A DNA stretch of 6,166 nucleotides from an uncultured Tissierellia bacterium (GCA_902489145.1 CABTYV010000064.1:1-6166); one strand, 5' to 3'; positions 1 through 5,394 are shown, numbered from the stretch's first letter. Made by a program: numbers and translations. The notes: generated by a model not told the origin, from the letters alone.

Positions 1-6
1 AAAAAG

Positions 7-58
7 TGTAGAGGAAAATCCCTACCCTCGCGTTTTCCTCTACATCTGGCTTCTTTTT
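7..58. terminator. Bidirectional hairpin terminator at left edge
   Basis: A perfect 12-base inverted repeat (TGTAGAGGAAAA at 7-18, TTTTCCTCTACA at 33-44) encloses a 14-base loop. A T-rich stretch follows on the + strand (45-59), and the AAAAA at 1-5 gives a U run for minus-strand transcripts. It most likely ends a gene lying to the left of the window. The stem is AT-rich, so its strength is uncertain. Bases 59-169 after it hold no gene that I can support. Confidence 0.55.
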
Positions 59-169
59 TCAATAATTTTAGCAAAATGCAGCTCCTCACCTCCCCGAAAA
101 TGCTCTTTGTCCCCGGTTCGCCATCGCCTTTTCGAATGCTACACACAAATTCCAGCTTCTGGCTCAAAT

Positions 170-198
170 CGTCAACCTATAAATTATTTTAGTTGACG
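170..198. promoter_or_regulatory. Probable BirA (biotin repressor) operator
   Basis: CGTCAAC (170-176) and GTTGACG (192-198) form a perfect 7-base inverted repeat. The cores GTCAAC and GTTGAC are separated by 15 bases of very AT-rich DNA (177-191). From memory, the Bacillus subtilis bio operator has GTTAAC-N15-GTTAAC and the E. coli bioO is a related, wider-spaced palindrome, so both core sequence and spacing fit. The right half overlaps the -35 box of the birA promoter, so bound BirA dimer would block RNA polymerase. Its position upstream of birA-bioY is what is expected for a biotin-responsive site. Binding has not been shown; the call rests on the palindrome, the spacing and the context. 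Confidence 0.75.
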
Positions 199-222
199 CC
201 ATCTGCCTATGGGGCGTAAAAT
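193..222 (+). promoter_or_regulatory. Sigma-A type promoter for birA-bioY
   Basis: TTGACG (193-198) and TAAAAT (217-222) match the -35 and -10 consensus at five of six positions each, with an 18-base spacer. Transcription would start near 229-230. This leaves a leader of about 300 bases before birA. The -35 box lies inside the right half of the BirA-type palindrome, which suggests direct competition between repressor and polymerase. Confidence 0.65.
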
Positions 223-229
223 GAGGATC

Positions 230-517
230 AGGTTTTCGCTGAACATGATCTGCATTCTTGCGAGCCGTTGGACTTGCCAGGCTCAAGGCCGACCATTTTG
301 CGGGGAGCACGTCAGCCGGCCAACCGCAGGCTGGCACCAGCCTAGCCCAAACACAGCAACCCAGCCAGCCGCCCGCACTCCGCCCCGCACCCCACACAGC
401 GCCCAGTTGGCGGCGCCCTCACGTCCCCAAGCCAGCCGCCCACACTCCTCCGGCGCCGCCAGCGCCCGCAGCCGGTAGCCACCACCCCCACTCCCACCGC
501 CACCACCTTAGTCGTCC
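230..517 (+). other. Long C-rich, G-poor untranslated leader of birA
   Basis: The stretch between the predicted transcription start and the birA ribosome binding site carries no recognisable gene. It is strongly skewed: bases 361-420 contain about 34 C and 14 G, and bases 481-510 contain about 19 C and 1 G. All-C-rich runs with CA and CC steps dominate from about 320 to 510. Several frames are open here simply because such DNA lacks TAA/TGA/TAG, and their products are low-complexity Pro/Ala/His. C-rich, G-poor untranslated RNA is the classical character of Rho-loading (rut) regions, so Rho-dependent attenuation is possible but not shown. Confidence 0.45.
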
Positions 518-533
518 GAAAGGAGTCCCAAAC

Positions 534-1529
534 ATGGATCGATCGACTACGAGTCAACTACTCTCTTTATTAAACGAAGCTGAGAAGCCGCTGTCTGGCG
601 CCCTTTTGGGCCAGAAGCTTGGCATTTCCAGGCAGGCGGTGTGGAAGGGGATTTCAGGGCTGACCGAGGAGGGCTTTGAGATTGAGCGCGGTGGACGGGG
701 CTACCGGCTGCGGGCGCTGCCAAAGCGGCTGCATGCCGAGGCGTTGCGCCTGCTCCTGGCAGCGGATTGGCCGGATGCGCTGATTCAGGTGAAGGAGCGC
801 ACGCAGTCGACGAATCTGGATGTGAAGCAGCTGCTGGATACGGAGCAGGCGCCCTTATTGCTGGTGGCCGCTCGAGCCCAGGAGGGGGGCCGGGGACGGC
901 TGGGGCGGAGCTTTTTTTCGCCGCCGGGTGGGCTCTACTTCTCCTTTGCCTGGCATCGCGATCAGCCCATTGACCAGGTGGGGTTCATTACTATTTTGGC
1001 AGCCGTGGCGGTCTATCAGGCGGTCAAGGAGCATTGCGGGCGGGCATTGACGATCAAGTGGGTCAATGACCTGGAATTGGCGGGGCGCAAGGTCTGCGGC
1101 ATATTGACCGAAGGACGGGCCGGCCTGGAATCAGGCGTGATTGATAGTCTCCTGGTGGGCATTGGGCTCAACGTGCGGACACCGGAGGGGGGCTTTCCCG
1201 CGGAGCTTGACCATCGGGCTGGGGCGCTTTTTGATCAAGCGCCTCAGGATTTGAATGAAAACCGCCTGCTGGCGGCCATCGTACAGCATTATTTTGACTT
1301 TGCCAAGCGGCCCCAGGACGGGCTGGCGCTATACCGGGCGCGCTGTTCAACCCTAGGCCAGAGGATTACCTATCAGGGACCGGATCAAAGGAAACAACGG
1401 GGACGGGCGCTGGCCATTGATGATACGGGTGGACTGGTGGTGGCCGATGCGGACGATCGACGTTCGACCCTCCGCTTTGGCGAGGTGCAATTGATCAAGG
1501 AGCCCCTTCCGAACGAAGGGCAGATTTAG
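534..1529 (+). CDS. birA: Bifunctional biotin protein ligase / biotin operon repressor BirA
   Basis: This enzyme makes biotinyl-5'-AMP from biotin and ATP and transfers biotin to the lysine of carrier proteins in the cytoplasm; with biotinyl-AMP bound, family members of this type also repress biotin genes. The 331-residue product has an N-terminal winged helix-turn-helix (about 8-60, with LGISRQAVWKGISGL as recognition helix region). The catalytic domain follows: STN at 92-94, the biotinyl-AMP loop GGRGRLGR at 118-125, KWVND at 175-179 with the key lysine, then GRKVCGILTE and VGIGLNV. A small C-terminal SH3-like domain covers about 280-328. The length is normal for a two-domain BirA. The ATG at 534 was chosen because AAAGGAG (519-525) sits 8 bases upstream and the HTH begins right after it. 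The frame stays open back to a TTG at 258, but that extension is low-complexity and lacks an RBS. It is first gene of an operon with bioY. Confidence 0.96.
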   Translation: MDRSTTSQLLSLLNEAEKPLSGALLGQKLGISRQAVWKGISGLTEEGFEIERGGRGYRLRALPKRLHAEALRLLLAADWPDALIQVKERTQSTNLDVKQLLDTEQAPLLLVAARAQEGGRGRLGRSFFSPPGGLYFSFAWHRDQPIDQVGFITILAAVAVYQAVKEHCGRALTIKWVNDLELAGRKVCGILTEGRAGLESGVIDSLLVGIGLNVRTPEGGFPAELDHRAGALFDQAPQDLNENRLLAAIVQHYFDFAKRPQDGLALYRARCSTLGQRITYQGPDQRKQRGRALAIDDTGGLVVADADDRRSTLRFGEVQLIKEPLPNEGQI

Positions 1530-1538
1530 AAGGGATTT

Positions 1539-2093
1539 ATGATGAAACAGTCATCCATTTCCACAAAAGAACTCGCTGTGGCCGCCCTGCTGGGGGCCCT
1601 CACCCTCGTGGGCTATTATATTCAGATTCCGCTGGGACCGGTGCCTGTCACCTTGCAGACGCTGATGGTGGAGCTCGCGGCGGTGCTCTTGCTGCCCAAG
1701 GCCGCCTTATTGGCCATGGCGGTCCACCTGTTATTGCAGCTCCTGCTCAATGGAGCGGCCCTCTTTGTCCGCCCCTCCTTTGGCTTTATCATCGGATTTA
1801 TGCTGGCCGCCTACCTGGCCTCCACCTATTTTTACAAGGCCAAAAAAGGCGCCCTGCACGACAAGAAGACCATCGTGCTAACGGTTGTGATCGCCGCCGT
1901 CATCCCCTATCTGATTGGCCTCCCCTACATGGCCTATATTTTAAACGGGGTCAATCATATGCAAATGCCAGTGGCCAAGCTGTTGCGCGTCGGCTGCCTG
2001 CTCTTTTTGCCGGGAGATTTGGTCAAGGTCCTCGTCGCAAGCCTGCTGGCCATTCGGATCCTGCCCATTGCCCGGAGAAGGCTGGACGCCTAA
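1539..2093 (+). CDS. bioY: Biotin transporter BioY (ECF transporter S component)
   Basis: BioY is the membrane-embedded biotin-binding S component of an energy-coupling factor transporter. The 184-residue product is very hydrophobic with about six membrane segments (roughly 11-29, 36-53, 55-72, 80-97, 110-135, 150-173). Two family motifs are visible: GPVPVTLQT at 33-41 and LPGDLVK at 157-163, where the Asp and Lys correspond to biotin-binding residues of BioY. The loop RPSFGFIIGF replaces the usual Gly-Pro-Thr-Gly-Gly type sequence, a mild departure. Two adjacent ATGs exist (1539 and 1542). The RBS GAAGGGA at 1529-1535 overlaps the birA stop region and is better spaced for the second, so the protein may begin one residue later. 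The gap to birA is only 9 bases, so the two are co-transcribed. No ATPase or T component is encoded here; it would share the cell's general ECF module or work alone. Confidence 0.95.
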   Translation: MMKQSSISTKELAVAALLGALTLVGYYIQIPLGPVPVTLQTLMVELAAVLLLPKAALLAMAVHLLLQLLLNGAALFVRPSFGFIIGFMLAAYLASTYFYKAKKGALHDKKTIVLTVVIAAVIPYLIGLPYMAYILNGVNHMQMPVAKLLRVGCLLFLPGDLVKVLVASLLAIRILPIARRRLDA

Positions 2094-2176
2094 GCCGGCC
2101 GGAGCGACCGATGGCCAAGGGACGTGCTGGCTGGTCAGCGCCATCAACCGCCAGCTTCTGAAGGAAAAGCCCAATA

Positions 2177-2216
2177 AAATAAAAAGAGGATCCCCGTGGG
2201 GATCCTCTTTTTATTT
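2177..2216. terminator. Strong bidirectional terminator between bioY and the oadA-type gene
   Basis: A perfect 19-base-pair stem (2177-2195 with 2198-2216) surrounds a GT dinucleotide. The base is A/T (AAAAAGAGG / CCTCTTTTT) and the top is GGATCCCC/GGGGATCC, so both strands end in a GC-rich hairpin followed by a U run. It sits between the convergent ends of bioY (stop at 2093) and the minus-strand carboxyltransferase gene (stop at 2244) and would end both transcripts. Bases 2094-2176 before it contain nothing recognisable. Confidence 0.93.
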
Positions 2217-2243
2217 GCTCGATAGCAGGCCGATACGGATGGA

Positions 2244-3644
2244 TTAGGAGAATTGCCCGTCAAATTCCACTTCCACCTCCTGGACGGGGACGTCAAACCA
2301 GGGATCGGCCCGCTTCTGCAGGAATTTTTTGGCGACCTGGGGGAAGGAGCCATAGCTCAGGACATCCTCTTCCGACTCGGCCAGATCGCCAATCTCTTCG
2401 CGGAACCTGGGCAAGCCCGGTTCCAGATGGTCCGCCGGCCGGTCGGTCATGACGGGCTCATCGCCGATGATCTTCTTGCGCATGGCCTCCGAGATGGGGG
2501 CTGGCGTACGGCCATAGAGGCCGCGCACATAGTCCTTAATTTCCTTGGGCACCTGCTTGTAGCGCTCGCCAAAGATGACATTCATCATAGCCTGGGTCCC
2601 CACCATTTGAGACATGGGCGTTACCAGTGGCGGATAGCCCAGATCCTCCCGAACCCTGGGCACCTCAGCCAGCACTTCATAGTATTTATCCGCCTTGCCC
2701 GCCTCAGTCATCTGGGAAAGCAAGTTGGAGAGCATGCCGCCCGGCACCTGATAGATCAAAGCCTTGGGCTCCACCTCCAGCATCTTCATCTTCAGCAGAC
2801 CCTCTTGGGCATACTGGTCCCGAAGCTTGGTGAAATAGCCCGCCAGCTCCTGGAGCACATCCAGCTTGAGGCCGGTTTCATAGCCCATCCCGGTCAAAGT
2901 GATATGCATCGTTTCCGTCGCCGGATGGGAAGTCCCGCCCCCGAGCGGAGAAAGTGCCGTATCAATGATGTCGCAGCCCGCCTCTACGGCCTTGAGCACA
3001 TTCATTGACCCCGTGCCCGCTGTCGTATGGGAGTGAATCTCGATGGGGAGCTTGGACTTCTTTTTCATGGCGCTGACCAAATCATAGGTTGCCTGCGGCG
3101 TCAGAATCCCTGCCATATCCTTGATGGCAATGGAATCTGCCCCCATCTCCTCGAGCTCCTTGGCCAGCTTGGCAAAGTAGTCCAGCGTAAAGACCGGCCC
3201 CGTCGTATAGCAGAGCGCCGGCTGGGCATGGCCGCCGTATTTCTTGGTCGCCTTCATGGCGGTTTCCAAATTGCGCGTATCGTTTAAGGCATCAAAAATC
3301 CGGATAATGTCAATGCCATTGTCAATGGATTTGGCCACAAAGGCTTCCACAAAATCGTCCGGATAATTCTTGTAGCCCAGGACATTTTGCCCCCGCAGGA
3401 GCATCTGGGTTTTAGTGTGCTTCAGATGCTTGCGAATGGTCCGCAGCCGCTCCCAGGGGTCCTCATTGAGAAAGCGCATGCAGGTATCAAAGGTTGCGCC
3501 GCCCCAGCATTCCAGGGCATAGTAGCCAGCCTGATCCAAAAGATCCAGAACCGGCTCCATCTGTGCCGTAGTCATACGGGTGGCAATCAGGCTTTGTGGG
3601 GCATCCCGCAGGATGGTATCCACCACTTTTACCGTTTTTTTCAA
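2244..3644 (-). CDS. Biotin-dependent carboxyltransferase subunit (OadA / PycB type, no biotin domain)
   Basis: This is the TIM-barrel carboxyltransferase that moves CO2 between carboxybiotin and a 2-oxo acid (pyruvate/oxaloacetate) or related substrate. The 466 residues show the family order: LRDAPQSLIATRM (12-24, metal ligand Asp14), ECWGGATFD (45-53), EDPWERLR, LLRGQN (82-87), IFDALND (116-122), IKDMAGILTP (174-183, with Lys175 as the lysine that is carboxylated in this family) and IHSHTTAG (203-210, metal ligands His204 and His206), then the PYC/OADA C-terminal domain. It stops where full-length OadA would continue into a linker and biotinyl domain, which is supplied by the separate carrier protein just upstream. 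Start is TTG at 3644 with AGAAAGGAA ending 6 bases upstream. Pro16 replaces the usual His of RDAHQS. Oxaloacetate decarboxylase alpha, pyruvate carboxylase subunit B and transcarboxylase 5S cannot be told apart from sequence alone. Confidence 0.93.
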   Translation of the reverse strand: MKKTVKVVDTILRDAPQSLIATRMTTAQMEPVLDLLDQAGYYALECWGGATFDTCMRFLNEDPWERLRTIRKHLKHTKTQMLLRGQNVLGYKNYPDDFVEAFVAKSIDNGIDIIRIFDALNDTRNLETAMKATKKYGGHAQPALCYTTGPVFTLDYFAKLAKELEEMGADSIAIKDMAGILTPQATYDLVSAMKKKSKLPIEIHSHTTAGTGSMNVLKAVEAGCDIIDTALSPLGGGTSHPATETMHITLTGMGYETGLKLDVLQELAGYFTKLRDQYAQEGLLKMKMLEVEPKALIYQVPGGMLSNLLSQMTEAGKADKYYEVLAEVPRVREDLGYPPLVTPMSQMVGTQAMMNVIFGERYKQVPKEIKDYVRGLYGRTPAPISEAMRKKIIGDEPVMTDRPADHLEPGLPRFREEIGDLAESEEDVLSYGSFPQVAKKFLQKRADPWFDVPVQEVEVEFDGQFS

Positions 3645-3657
3645 AGGAAATTCCTTT
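3643..3657 (-). promoter_or_regulatory. Palindrome covering RBS and UUG start of the carboxyltransferase gene
   Basis: AAAGGAA-A-TTCCTTT is a near-continuous palindrome. In the mRNA the AAAGGA of the Shine-Dalgarno could pair with the UCCUUU leading into the UUG start, giving a 6-base stem with a 3-base loop. This would make initiation weak and perhaps dependent on coupling to the upstream carrier gene, about 88 bases away. The stem is short and AU-rich, so it may be only a modest brake or chance. Confidence 0.3.
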
Positions 3658-3732
3658 CTATTTGATAGTAGGAAACAGGAGAACTCACTCCTCCAGCCTC
3701 GCTACTTGGCAATCGTCCACCGCAAAACCCGC

Positions 3733-4257
3733 CTACGCAATCGTGAAGAGGGCGTCTCCGGCTTCCTTGCTATCTCCTTCCGCCACCAACATTTGGCCAA
3801 TGGTCCCCGCCTTGGGCGCCACGATCTCATTTTCCATCTTCATGGCCTCGAAAATCAGGACAGGCTCATTGGCCGCCACGGCCTCGCCTGCTTTTTTGAG
3901 GATGCGAACCACATTGCCCGGGATCGGTGCGCTCACCGTCTCGCCACCTGCAGCGGGAGCAGACGCCGCCTGCGCCGGAGCTGGTGCAGGAGCGGCCGCC
4001 GGGGCCTGGGGTGCGCGCGCCGGCGCCTGGCTTCTGGCCTGCGCTTGCGGCGGCTGATAGCGACGGGGCGGCGGCGTTGGAATGGCACGGTTGGGGCGCG
4101 CCATCGCGGGCCCTCTCGACTGCGCCGGTGCCTGCGGGGCCGGGGCCGGCTGGCCAGCGGGCGCCGCAGGAGCCGGGAATCCACTCCCCTCGGTCAATTC
4201 TTCCATCTCCACCACATACTCTTTGTCATTTAATTTGATCCGAAATTTACGTAACAT
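3733..4257 (-). CDS. Biotin carboxyl carrier protein (acetyl-CoA carboxylase BCCP-like / decarboxylase gamma type)
   Basis: This carries biotin between half-reactions of a biotin enzyme. The 174-residue product begins with FRIKLNDKEYVVEMEEL (5-21), the short N-terminal strand segment common to free-standing decarboxylase biotin subunits. A long Pro/Ala-rich flexible linker follows (about 27-103), then a complete biotinyl domain (about 105-174). The biotin attachment site is EAMKM at 137-141, so Lys140 is the residue modified by BirA. I chose the ATG at 4257 because AAAGGA (4265-4270) is 7 bases upstream; a TTG two codons earlier has no room for an RBS. It lies between the duplicated small protein and the carboxyltransferase subunit whose missing biotin domain it replaces, so it most likely serves that enzyme. 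The C-rich linker DNA gives long spurious open frames on the + strand. Confidence 0.95.
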   Translation of the reverse strand: MLRKFRIKLNDKEYVVEMEELTEGSGFPAPAAPAGQPAPAPQAPAQSRGPAMARPNRAIPTPPPRRYQPPQAQARSQAPARAPQAPAAAPAPAPAQAASAPAAGGETVSAPIPGNVVRILKKAGEAVAANEPVLIFEAMKMENEIVAPKAGTIGQMLVAEGDSKEAGDALFTIA

Positions 4258-4280
4258 GCCCAAATCCTTTCTTTAAACCC

Positions 4281-4307
4281 CACACGGGCTTCCAAGCCCT
4301 TCCTGTG
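4281..4307 (-). promoter_or_regulatory. Leader hairpin upstream of the biotin carrier gene
   Basis: CACA-c-GGGCTT-cc-AAGCCC-ttcc-TGTG forms an interrupted stem in the 104-base gap between the small protein gene and the biotin carrier gene. It has no adjoining U run, so it is not an intrinsic terminator. It could stabilise or process the operon mRNA. Nothing more can be said from the sequence. Confidence 0.25.
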
Positions 4308-4334
4308 CGCTTCACTCCGACCCGCGCTCATGCG

Positions 4335-4360
4335 AAAATCAGAAGCGCGCCTCCGCTTCT
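4335..4360 (-). terminator. Weak intra-operon hairpin after the 104-residue protein gene
   Basis: One base beyond the stop codon of the 104-residue gene the transcript reads AGAAGCG-GAGGCG-CGCTTCT, a perfect 7-base stem with a 6-base loop, followed by GATTTTCG. The short, broken U run suggests partial termination or an RNA-end stabiliser rather than a full stop. It could set the ratio of the first gene to the two downstream enzyme genes. Confidence 0.35.
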
Positions 4361-4361
4361 C

Positions 4362-4676
4362 CTATTTGATCCGACAAACCGAATGTACCCGGTAGCGCAC
4401 GCCCGTTTGATCTCCGGCCAAGCACGCCGCCGCAAGAATCGGCACCCACTCATCGTCCGGATCCACCACGCGCACCGAACGAACACGCACCCGTGCTTTT
4501 TCCTGATCCCCAATGAAGCAGGCGGTAGCAATCGCCGCCACCCGATCCTTCTCCTCCTGCAAGCTCTCCGGCGCTTCCAAAGACGCATCCGTCCTTGTTT
4601 CTTCCACCTGAGGGCAATCCTTTTCACCCTCTCGCTCAAGGACCTTCCGATGGTCTTCCTTTTTACTCGGACTCAT
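4362..4676 (-). CDS. Small soluble protein with two tandem decarboxylase-tail-like repeats
   Basis: The 104-residue product has a charged, probably disordered N-terminus (1-44, rich in Lys/Glu/Asp). Two copies of a 26-residue unit follow, at 46-71 and 78-103, identical at 12 of 26 positions: V...A.AC..GDQ...R.RV.SV. Hydrophobic VAAIATA-type helix followed by RVRSVR strand resembles the C-terminal tail of OadG-like gamma and methylmalonyl-CoA decarboxylase delta subunits, and the short epsilon subunit (MmdE) of Veillonella, as I remember them. Unlike gamma/delta subunits it has no membrane helix. It is the first gene of the operon with the biotin carrier and carboxyltransferase, so a structural role in that complex is likely (inference). 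The ATG at 4676 has AAAGGA about 9 bases upstream. I am confident it is a gene, less so about the family. Confidence 0.72.
   Translation of the reverse strand: MSPSKKEDHRKVLEREGEKDCPQVEETRTDASLEAPESLQEEKDRVAAIATACFIGDQEKARVRVRSVRVVDPDDEWVPILAAACLAGDQTGVRYRVHSVCRIK
4368..4541 (-). repeat. Intragenic tandem duplication encoding the two repeat units
   Basis: Bases 4541-4464 encode unit 1 (residues 46-71) and 4445-4368 encode unit 2 (residues 78-103), an offset of 32 residues. Shared residues include AC, GDQ, R.RV and SV in register with no gaps. The linker DPDDEW lies between. The divergence (about half the residues differ) points to an old duplication rather than a recent copying event. Confidence 0.75.
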
Positions 4677-4697
4677 CCCGCCTTCCTTTCTCTTCTC

Positions 4698-4790
4698 AAA
4701 GCGATTCGCTCGTCTCTCCGCAAAGTGGCCCGCTCGCTCCCATCAAAGTAGCCTGGTCGATCTATTCTTGTGGCCTGCTCGCTTCGCCGC
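4698..4790 (-). repeat. Degenerate 22-24 base tandem repeats in operon leader
   Basis: On the + strand the units begin at 4698 (AAAGCGATTCGCTCG), 4722 (AAAGTGGCCCGCTCGCTC), 4745 (AAAGTAGCCTGGTCGATC) and about 4767 (TTGTGGCCTGCTCGCTTC). Units at 4722 and 4745 share about 16 of 23 bases. A further detached copy, AACAGGCCCGCTCGCTTCC, lies at 4855-4873. They occupy the region between the promoter candidate and the start of the 104-residue gene, so they would be transcribed as 5' leader. They do not look like CRISPR (too short, no spacers) and have no obvious coding sense. Confidence 0.45.
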
Positions 4791-4819
4791 TTGCCATCGA
4801 ACCTAGCTTTGAATAGTAC

Positions 4820-4849
4820 TTTATCCCATCATAATCTAAAAACAGTCAA
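4820..4849 (-). promoter_or_regulatory. Candidate promoter for the carboxyltransferase operon
   Basis: Reading the minus strand, TTGACT (4849-4844) and GATAAA (4825-4820) are separated by 18 bases of AT-rich DNA. The -35 matches five of six consensus bases, the -10 four of six. Transcription would begin near 4812, giving a leader of about 135 bases that contains the degenerate repeats. No BirA-type palindrome is seen here, so this operon seems not to be under the same operator as birA-bioY. Confidence 0.45.
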
Positions 4850-4875
4850 AAGGAAACAGGCCCGCTCGCTTCCTT
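4850..4875 (-). terminator. Weak terminator-like hairpin after the acetyltransferase gene
   Basis: In minus-strand RNA, AAGGAA (4875-4870) can pair with TTCCTT (4855-4850) across a 14-base loop, followed by TTTTGACTGTTTTT. The stem is only 6 base pairs with a large loop, so any termination would be inefficient. It is the only candidate in the 232-base gap between the acetyltransferase stop and the next gene; read-through into the carboxyltransferase operon is possible. Confidence 0.25.
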
Positions 4876-4908
4876 GGCCCATCCCTTCGTCTCGCCTCTT
4901 TTTGCCCG

Positions 4909-5394
4909 CTAATAATCAAAGAAATGATTTCCAACCGGAATCTCTTGCGTCAATTTTTCCCCTGCATACGCCTTCCGAATCTCCACCAAATTGACTACCG
5001 TATAGCCCCGCGCGCGTAGAAAACCAATCACTTCCTCATTGTTGGGATGAATGTAATTGTACACCGTCTCCTCCCCCTTTAAGCGAGCCAGCGCCTCCGC
5101 CCGGTCAAAGAGCGCCGAAGCCAGTCCCCGCCTCCGAGCCGCCTTCGCCACATAAAGCTGCTCCACCCAAACCAACTCATCCGCCTGACGCAGCACCATA
5201 TAGGCCATCACTTGGCCACCCACCTCCGCCACGAAGATGGGCGCCCCCTGCCGCACAAACTCGGCCAATTCCTCGCGCGCTTCGTTCCGATTGGCCTCGG
5301 ACGAAAGGCCCTTCAGCGCCCGCAAATGCACCCGAAAAGCAGCCAGCAATCCCGCCACCGCTTCCCAATCCTGCTCGCGTAATTCTCGAATCAT
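4909..5394 (-). CDS. GNAT family N-acetyltransferase
   Basis: GNAT proteins transfer an acetyl group from acetyl-CoA to an amine; the substrate cannot be predicted. The 161-residue length is normal for a single-domain member. The order of elements fits: MIRELREQDWEAVAGLL (1-17, first strand and helix), IFVAEVGGQVMAYMVL (53-68, strands 2-3), VEQLYVAKAARRRGLASALF (77-96, motif A with the R-x-x-G-x-A pyrophosphate loop at 87-92), then YNYIHPNNEEVIGFLRARGY (112-131, motif B with the Asn/Phe-containing helix). The ATG at 5394 has AAGGAGG (5401-5407) exactly 6 bases upstream. It is separated from the small-protein gene by 232 bases and probably forms its own unit. I see no convincing promoter: the DNA before it is a terminase remnant, part of which supplies the RBS. 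Confidence 0.93.
   Translation of the reverse strand: MIRELREQDWEAVAGLLAAFRVHLRALKGLSSEANRNEAREELAEFVRQGAPIFVAEVGGQVMAYMVLRQADELVWVEQLYVAKAARRRGLASALFDRAEALARLKGEETVYNYIHPNNEEVIGFLRARGYTVVNLVEIRKAYAGEKLTQEIPVGNHFFDY

Noticed and set aside
209..478. Small + strand open frame in the birA leader
   Set aside because: Its start lies inside or before the predicted -10 box, it has no RBS, and the product is low-complexity.
258..533. In-frame upstream extension of birA from a TTG, adding about 92 residues rich in Pro, Ala and His
   Set aside because: No ribosome binding site precedes the TTG, other frames on both strands are open here too because of C-rich composition, and a strong RBS sits right before the ATG at 534, where the HTH domain begins.
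3677..3692. Small inverted repeat AGGAG/CTCCT between the carrier and carboxyltransferase genes
   Set aside because: Only five base pairs and no run of U after it; too weak to call a terminator.
3580..4238. Long + strand open frames opposite the carrier and carboxyltransferase genes
   Set aside because: They mirror the GC-rich Pro/Ala linker of the carrier gene and show Arg/Gly-rich products with no family resemblance and no RBS.
4258..4263. TTG start giving an M-G extension of the biotin carrier
   Set aside because: The Shine-Dalgarno AAAGGA would be only one base away; the ATG at 4257 has ideal 7-base spacing.
4698..4874. CRISPR array
   Set aside because: Units are adjacent, 22-24 bases, degenerate and without spacers; no cas genes are nearby.
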